Origin: Grimontia hollisae CIP 101886
GTDB taxonomy: Bacteria > Pseudomonadota > Gammaproteobacteria > Enterobacterales > Vibrionaceae
DNA length: 64,000 nucleotides
Assembly: GCF_000176515.1 (NCBI RefSeq)
Contig: NZ_ADAQ01000013.1
Location: 273,361-337,360 of the forward strand
Direction: 5' to 3'
Shown here: positions 59,812 to 64,000 of the stretch, in pieces
Numbering within the stretch: the first letter of the stretch is position 1
Layout: each line of letters opens with the position of its first letter
Made by a program: the position numbers and the translations under genes
Notes under the pieces: model-generated
Told to the model about the DNA's origin: nothing
What the model saw: only the letters and a program-made list of their open reading frames with translations
Database searches by the model: none

Positions 59812-60462
59812 ATGATCCAAGCAGCTATTTTTGATATGGACGGCCTGCTGGTCGATTCTGAGCCGTTCTGGCAAGAGGCACAACTTGCTGTATTTCACGA
59901 TATCGGCGTTAATGTAAGCCGACAGGACACCATTGATACCACAGGTATCCGTATCGACCAGATCGTTAAACACTATTACGAGACCCAAGGCTGGGAAGGC
60001 CCTTCCTGCGAAGCGGTCTGTAATATGATCCTTGATAAAGTCATCGAACTGGTATCGATTCACAAACCCATGATGCCTGGCGTTATACACGCGCTGACAT
60101 TGTGCAAAGAAGCCAATCTACGCATTGCACTCGCTTCTTCGTCTCCATTGAAACTGATCAACGCAACACTGACAGCACTGGAACTGGATGACTGGTTCGA
60201 ACAACGGTACTCTGCAGAACACCTGAAATACGGCAAACCCCATCCTGAGGTTTATCTGAACGCAGCCGAAGGCCTCGGCATCGACCCTCAACATTGCGTG
60301 GCGTTTGAAGACTCGTTCGCCGGATTACTGGCGGCAAAATCAGCCCAAATGCGCACGATTGTCGTGCCAGAACATCAGGTTGCAGACAAACCACAGTGGG
60401 TCATTAGCGACGTAAAACTTCGCTCGCTTAACGAATTAACCCAAGAAATACTAGGGCTTTAA
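59812..60462 (+). CDS. hxpB: HAD-family hexitol/2-deoxyglucose phosphatase (YniC-like)
   Basis: A 216-residue haloacid-dehalogenase phosphatase. Motif I DMDGLLVDSEP has the nucleophile Asp8 and acid Asp10; motif II is LASSSP, the lysine is in KYGKPHPEVYL and motif IV in AFEDSFAGLLAAKSA. E. coli HxpB (YniC) removes phosphate from 2-deoxyglucose 6-phosphate and hexitol phosphates. The GMxxIV cap region and neighbour (yniA-like) support this assignment over other HAD phosphatases. Confidence 0.85.
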   Translation: MIQAAIFDMDGLLVDSEPFWQEAQLAVFHDIGVNVSRQDTIDTTGIRIDQIVKHYYETQGWEGPSCEAVCNMILDKVIELVSIHKPMMPGVIHALTLCKEANLRIALASSSPLKLINATLTALELDDWFEQRYSAEHLKYGKPHPEVYLNAAEGLGIDPQHCVAFEDSFAGLLAAKSAQMRTIVVPEHQVADKPQWVISDVKLRSLNELTQEILGL

Positions 60463-60778
60463 TTCGGTAAGTCAGGGCAGATTTATTGAATTTGTCCTGC
60501 TTTTTCAGCGCCTCCCTAAATACTCCGCACAAAAAGTCATTTCGTCATACATTTTTTAACATATGGTTACGTATCTCTATCGACGTGCTGGATACATACC
60601 AAATGAAACATGTTGCATTTCGATGATTCAGTTCAAATACCGGTACATGGTCATAGTTTCATCTTATTTCACTGAGCAAACATTCTTGTGTTTCTAGAAT
60701 AGACATATGGACGGTTCAGGAAATCACTATTTTTCCTGCGTCACATCGTAGACTCGCAGTTCAGAGAGGAAGTTGAAC
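60463..60778. other. Intergenic region before the CPXCG gene
   Basis: AT-rich, with no open frame or strong terminator that I can support. A small hairpin AGGAAA / TTTCCT lies near 60717-60740. Confidence 0.4.
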
Positions 60779-60982
60779 ATGCAAAACTTTACTGAAAGAG
60801 GGATCGATTGTCCGCACTGTGGACACAGGATTCGTATTACTTTGGATACCAGTGGTGGCGATCAAGATTTTTACGATGATTGCCCGGCATGCTGTAACGC
60901 GATTCATCTGAATCTACAGATCGACTCCCAGCACAAAACCATTCACTTATTCGTAGATGCTGACGACGAACAAATCTTCTAA
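60779..60982 (+). CDS. CPXCG-motif cysteine-rich small protein
   Basis: A 67-residue protein with two CxxC knuckles, CPHCG and CPACC, which together form a likely zinc ribbon; the rest is acidic with a beta-rich pattern (IHLNLQIDSQHKTIHLFV). This matches the widely conserved CPXCG cysteine-rich family of gammaproteobacteria, whose role is unknown. The ATG at 60779 has GAGGAAG eight bases upstream and is preferred to the TTG two codons earlier. Confidence 0.82.
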   Translation: MQNFTERGIDCPHCGHRIRITLDTSGGDQDFYDDCPACCNAIHLNLQIDSQHKTIHLFVDADDEQIF

Positions 60983-61003
60983 CTCACAAAGCCGTCAATT
61001 CAC

Positions 61004-61033
61004 AAAAGCCAGCAACGATGATGCTGGCTTTTT
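61004..61033 (+). terminator. Terminator after the CPXCG gene
   Basis: Eleven-base perfect stem AAAAGCCAGCA / TGCTGGCTTTT, seven-base loop, T tract. Confidence 0.88.
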
Positions 61034-61191
61034 CTTTGTTAAAACAACCTGAAGATGCTCGCATTCAGGTTGTTTTGGCATAAAGCGTCTAAAAATACTG
61101 CCGTTAAGCCACACTATCGATTGTCGATTTGCTCGGCAGACGTATAATGTCCTGTCCTTTTCCTGCTCTTTTTCTTTCTCTGGAGTTGTAG

Positions 61192-62562
61192 GTGCAAAAT
61201 TATCGCCTTGAAGCCAAATCCATTATCAAATTAGGGGTCCCCGTCTTTATTGCACAGCTCGCGCAAACGTCGATGGGCTTTGTTGATACTGTTATGGCCG
61301 GTGGTGTCAGTGCGACCGACATGGCGGCAGTTGCTGTCGCAACCAGTGTTTGGTTGCCCTCGATCCTATTTGGTATTGGTATTCTGCTGGCGATGGTTCC
61401 GATCATTGCACAACTCAATGGCTCTGGCCGTCAGGCAAAGATACCGTTTCAAGTGCAACAGGGGGTCTACATGGCCCTTATGCTGTCAGTACCGATCGGG
61501 CTCATTCTCTACAATGCTGGCCATATCGTTAACTATATGGACGTTGAAGCCGCGCTGGCAGAAAAGACCATTGGTTATCTGTATGCGGTGATCCTTGCGG
61601 TGCCGGCCTTCCTGTTGTTCCAGGTGCTGCGAAACTTGGCGGAAGGGATGTCGCTGACCGTCCCCGCCATGGTGATTGGCTTTATCGGCCTGGCTGCCAA
61701 CGTGCCGCTGAACTGGATTTTCGTTTACGGTAAGTTTGGTGCACCAGAGCTCGGCGCAGTAGGTTGCGGCGTGGCAACAACCATTGTGTACTGGCTGATG
61801 TTAGTGGCGATGTTTATCTACATCAAACTCAACAAGCGACTAAAGCGCATTGATGCATTTGCTCACTTCGCGAAGCCTAACTTTCCCGGTTTATGGCGCA
61901 TTTTCAAAATGGGCCTGCCTGTTGCAGCGGCCCTTTTCTTCGAAGTCACCCTTTTTGCTGTGATTGCCCTGCTGATCGCGCCGTTGGGCTCAACCGTCGT
62001 CGCTGCGCACCAGATTGCGATTAACTTTTCTTCGATGATTTTCATGCTACCGATGAGCCTTGGCACTGCGGTAAGTATCCGTGTCAGCCACCAGCTCGGT
62101 GAAAAATCCACCGAAGGTGCAGCAAGGGCCGCAAAGCTCGGCATCCTGATTGGTCTTGGCACCGCAGTAATCACAGCTGCTCTCACGGTGATTTTCCGTG
62201 AACCTATTATTCATCTTTACAACAGCAATCCGGAAGTGGTTGCCATTGCTGCCAACCTGATGCTGCTGGCTGCGGTGTATCAATGTACCGATGCTATCCA
62301 GGTGGTCGCTGCCGGCGCCTTGCGTGGGTATAAGGACATGCGCGCAATTTTCGAGCGTACCTTTATCGCTTACTGGGTATTGGGTGTACCGACCGGTTAC
62401 ATCCTTGGTCTGACAGACTGGATTGTGGCACCAATGGGCGCCTATGGGTTCTGGGTGGGTATCATCATTGGCCTCACCTCTGCCGCTATCATGCTCGGCA
62501 TGCGCCTTCACTGGATTCGCAAACAATCCGACGAGTTCCAGTTGGCGATGGCAGAAAAATAA
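61192..62562 (+). CDS. norM: Sodium-driven multidrug efflux transporter NorM (MATE)
   Basis: A 456-residue, 12-helix MATE exporter very like the NorM proteins of Vibrio parahaemolyticus and V. cholerae, which export fluoroquinolones, cationic dyes and other drugs in exchange for Na+. Matching segments include QTSMGFVDTVMAGGVSATDM in helix 1, PLNWIFVYGKFGAPELG, FFEVTLFAVIALLIAPLGS with the cation-site glutamate, and VVAAGALRGYKDM. The start is GTG at 61192, with GGAG seven bases upstream. Its own terminator follows. Confidence 0.92.
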   Translation: MQNYRLEAKSIIKLGVPVFIAQLAQTSMGFVDTVMAGGVSATDMAAVAVATSVWLPSILFGIGILLAMVPIIAQLNGSGRQAKIPFQVQQGVYMALMLSVPIGLILYNAGHIVNYMDVEAALAEKTIGYLYAVILAVPAFLLFQVLRNLAEGMSLTVPAMVIGFIGLAANVPLNWIFVYGKFGAPELGAVGCGVATTIVYWLMLVAMFIYIKLNKRLKRIDAFAHFAKPNFPGLWRIFKMGLPVAAALFFEVTLFAVIALLIAPLGSTVVAAHQIAINFSSMIFMLPMSLGTAVSIRVSHQLGEKSTEGAARAAKLGILIGLGTAVITAALTVIFREPIIHLYNSNPEVVAIAANLMLLAAVYQCTDAIQVVAAGALRGYKDMRAIFERTFIAYWVLGVPTGYILGLTDWIVAPMGAYGFWVGIIIGLTSAAIMLGMRLHWIRKQSDEFQLAMAEK

Positions 62563-62597
62563 CGCCCTCGCTTTTAGAAGACATAAACCCCTCTCAC

Positions 62598-62621
62598 ATC
62601 CCGGCCCAGTGCCGGGATTTT
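62598..62621 (+). terminator. Terminator of norM
   Basis: Eight-base stem ATCCCGGC / GCCGGGAT, five-base loop, four Ts. Confidence 0.78.
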
Positions 62622-62700
62622 CATGCCCAGACACCCCAATCCGATCCCATATCTTTTATACTCCGTACCAGTGATTAAACAACAACCCAACGGTAACCTG

Positions 62701-63699
62701 ATGGTTTTAAAGCGATGTCTGCTTATTTTGCTCGTGTTCTCCTTATCTGGCTGTTTTGGATCAGACAAAGCCCGCACGCAGTTTGAAAACTATCAAACCC
62801 GCCTTGCCAACGTGGTGAATACAGAGCCTGTTCCCCTCGAAAACAGCATCTACATCGCGCTTCCCAGAAAGCGGGACCTTCAACAGCCACTGAAAGATGT
62901 GCGCATGGGCTTGCTGGATGCGTATGAGCTCAGGGAGTGTGGCCTTTTCCAACTGGTTGCAGACAGAAACTCCATCCTGGGCAAAGTTCAGGATGCTTTT
63001 CGTCAACTAAGCTACGAATTCCAGCTATTGGCAACACTGGAACGCTGCTTGTTGCAGGTTGACAGTGATTCCCTGAAAGCTCAGCTTGAAACAGTGCTGA
63101 AGCAAAAGCAGGCGCAACTGCCAATTGTGTACCTGAACACCCTGACCAGTAGCGATGCATGGCGACAGCAGCTCACGCCCCCTTCTGCTAACCTGATCGC
63201 GCCAGACAAGCCGTTTCCCCATAGCGAAGCACTGCTTGCCATCAATACTTATGCGAGTTTATTAGAACAAGGGGCTGACATCGTAAACATTCAGGAGCCC
63301 ATCGAGAAGCAGCGCTACCTCGGTGCGGTATTTTTTTCCATGGATGAAAGCACCCGCTGGCTTAACACCATCACCAAACAACTACACCGGGACGATCCAC
63401 TGGTCAGTTGTGGTCCCAATCGCGACCCTACCCGCTTTAACTACCTCAGGAACGTGTTCGACAAATTCTTTGTCAGCGAAGTGCAGCCGTATCTGTCGAA
63501 CATCAACGGCCTCTATCTCGACGTCCAGCCCGCCCTTCAAAAACTACACAGCCAACTACCAGAAAACAGCGCGTTTTCAGCCTTTAACGCGGCCTATTTC
63601 GGTGGTGAACATTACCGTCTGTTCCAACAGGCAGTGAAAGATCACGTGAGTTATTGGCAAAAACTGTTCAAACGCTGCAATGTTCAGGTGGGTGCATAA
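62701..63699 (+). CDS. DUF3080 family lipoprotein
   Basis: A 332-residue probable lipoprotein: MVLKRCLLILLVFSLSGC is a signal with lipobox LSGC, so the mature protein begins at Cys18 and is membrane-anchored facing the periplasm. The rest matches DUF3080, found in Vibrio and relatives (for example YIALPRKRDL, LLDAYELRECGLFQLVADRNSILGKVQ). The ATG at 62701 gives the normal signal peptide; the frame is open 26 codons further upstream. Function unknown. Confidence 0.78.
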   Translation: MVLKRCLLILLVFSLSGCFGSDKARTQFENYQTRLANVVNTEPVPLENSIYIALPRKRDLQQPLKDVRMGLLDAYELRECGLFQLVADRNSILGKVQDAFRQLSYEFQLLATLERCLLQVDSDSLKAQLETVLKQKQAQLPIVYLNTLTSSDAWRQQLTPPSANLIAPDKPFPHSEALLAINTYASLLEQGADIVNIQEPIEKQRYLGAVFFSMDESTRWLNTITKQLHRDDPLVSCGPNRDPTRFNYLRNVFDKFFVSEVQPYLSNINGLYLDVQPALQKLHSQLPENSAFSAFNAAYFGGEHYRLFQQAVKDHVSYWQKLFKRCNVQVGA

Positions 63700-63826
63700 C
63701 GCCTAAAATCCGCCCAGTGCAATCCAGAATGGCAAATGGGCACCAAAATTTCTGGCGCAAGAAAGCGCAAATTGTGCAGCAAAGCATCAAACGCGCGCCT
63801 GGACGCAAAAAAGTCCCGTTTTGCGC

Positions 63827-63855
63827 TTGCGCAGCCCAGCCCTACTCGCTAATAT
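63827..63855 (+). promoter_or_regulatory. Probable tRNA-Val promoter
   Basis: TTGCGC, 17-base spacer, TAATAT. Transcription would start near 63862, about 40 bases before the mature tRNA. Confidence 0.55.
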
Positions 63856-63900
63856 TCATCCCGCTTTCAGGGGAAGCAGCGCTGAATATCACTAAGATAT

Positions 63901-63977
63901 GCGTCTGTAGCTCAGTTGGTTAGAGTACTACCTTGACATGGTAGGGGTCGGCAGTTCGAGCCTGCCCAGACGCACCA
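63901..63977 (+). tRNA. tRNA-Val (anticodon GAC)
   Basis: A complete 77-base cloverleaf. Acceptor GCGTCTG pairs with CAGACGC, the anticodon arm is CTACC-TTGACAT-GGTAG with GAC at 63935-63937, the T arm carries GTTCGAG, and CCA is encoded (63975-63977). It reads GUC and GUU valine codons. The window ends soon after, so further tRNAs may follow. Confidence 0.96.
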
Positions 63978-64000
63978 TGCTTCAGCCTGAAAAGAAAACA

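Noticed and set aside
63654-63923. 89-codon frame running into the tRNA-Val gene
   Set aside because: It overlaps a certain lipoprotein gene end and the tRNA, and has no ribosome site.

Overview
The window looks like a chromosome segment of a marine gammaproteobacterium of the family Vibrionaceae (Vibrio, Photobacterium, Enterovibrio or Grimontia type). This rests on protein resemblance and gene order: a VcINDY-like SLC13 carrier, NorM, families common in Vibrionaceae (DUF3802, DUF2913, DUF3334, DUF3080), and the blocks thrS-infC-rpmI-rplT-pheST-ihfA-btuCD, rsuA-bcr, radD-rplY and hutC/hutIGUH. I saw no insertion sequence, prophage, CRISPR array or rRNA. One tRNA-Val(GAC) lies at the right end.

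Layout. 1-5.7 kb: 3' part of a SanA-like protein, SLC13 anion carrier, FabH-type ketoacyl synthase, N-acetylglucosamine kinase NagK, tRNA-modifying TapT and DUF3802. 5.9-9.9 kb: a large hybrid sensor kinase followed by a CheX-like DUF3334 protein. 10.1-15.3 kb: fructose operon fruBKA facing the regulator cra/fruR, with several Cra-type palindromes between them. 15.4-19.7 kb: an ABC exporter (ATPase plus FtsX-type permease) overlapping an AttH/CrtC-like lipocalin gene. 20-28.4 kb: housekeeping genes (ybjT-like, DUF2913, bcr, rsuA, GNAT, radD, rplY) and a secreted ATP-dependent DNA ligase.

28.9-34.4 kb is the most accessory-looking part: a Ca-type PQQ alcohol dehydrogenase, a secreted pentapeptide-repeat protein and a NosR-like flavin/iron-sulfur membrane protein, then an L,D-transpeptidase-fold protein. 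No cytochrome c, PQQ synthesis or ApbE gene is nearby. I infer that the NosR-like protein may connect the periplasmic quinoprotein to the membrane electron pool.

34.8-50.9 kb: hrpA, yibL, a TerB-like gene, btuCD, an orphan astE, and the translation operon block ihfA, pheTS, rplT, rpmI, infC, thrS, all leftward. Its regulatory DNA is readable: an AUU start for infC, an anticodon-arm mimic ahead of thrS, a perfect IHF consensus in the likely ihfA promoter, and a 75-bp inverted-repeat element ahead of pheS. A strong plus-strand terminator between two minus-strand genes suggests an unannotated small RNA.

50.9-58.7 kb: a secreted glycerophosphodiesterase and the complete histidine utilisation set hutC and hutIGUH, with likely HutC operators. 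58.8-64 kb: fructosamine-kinase-family gene, hxpB (yniC), a small CPXCG zinc-ribbon protein, norM, a DUF3080 lipoprotein and tRNA-Val.
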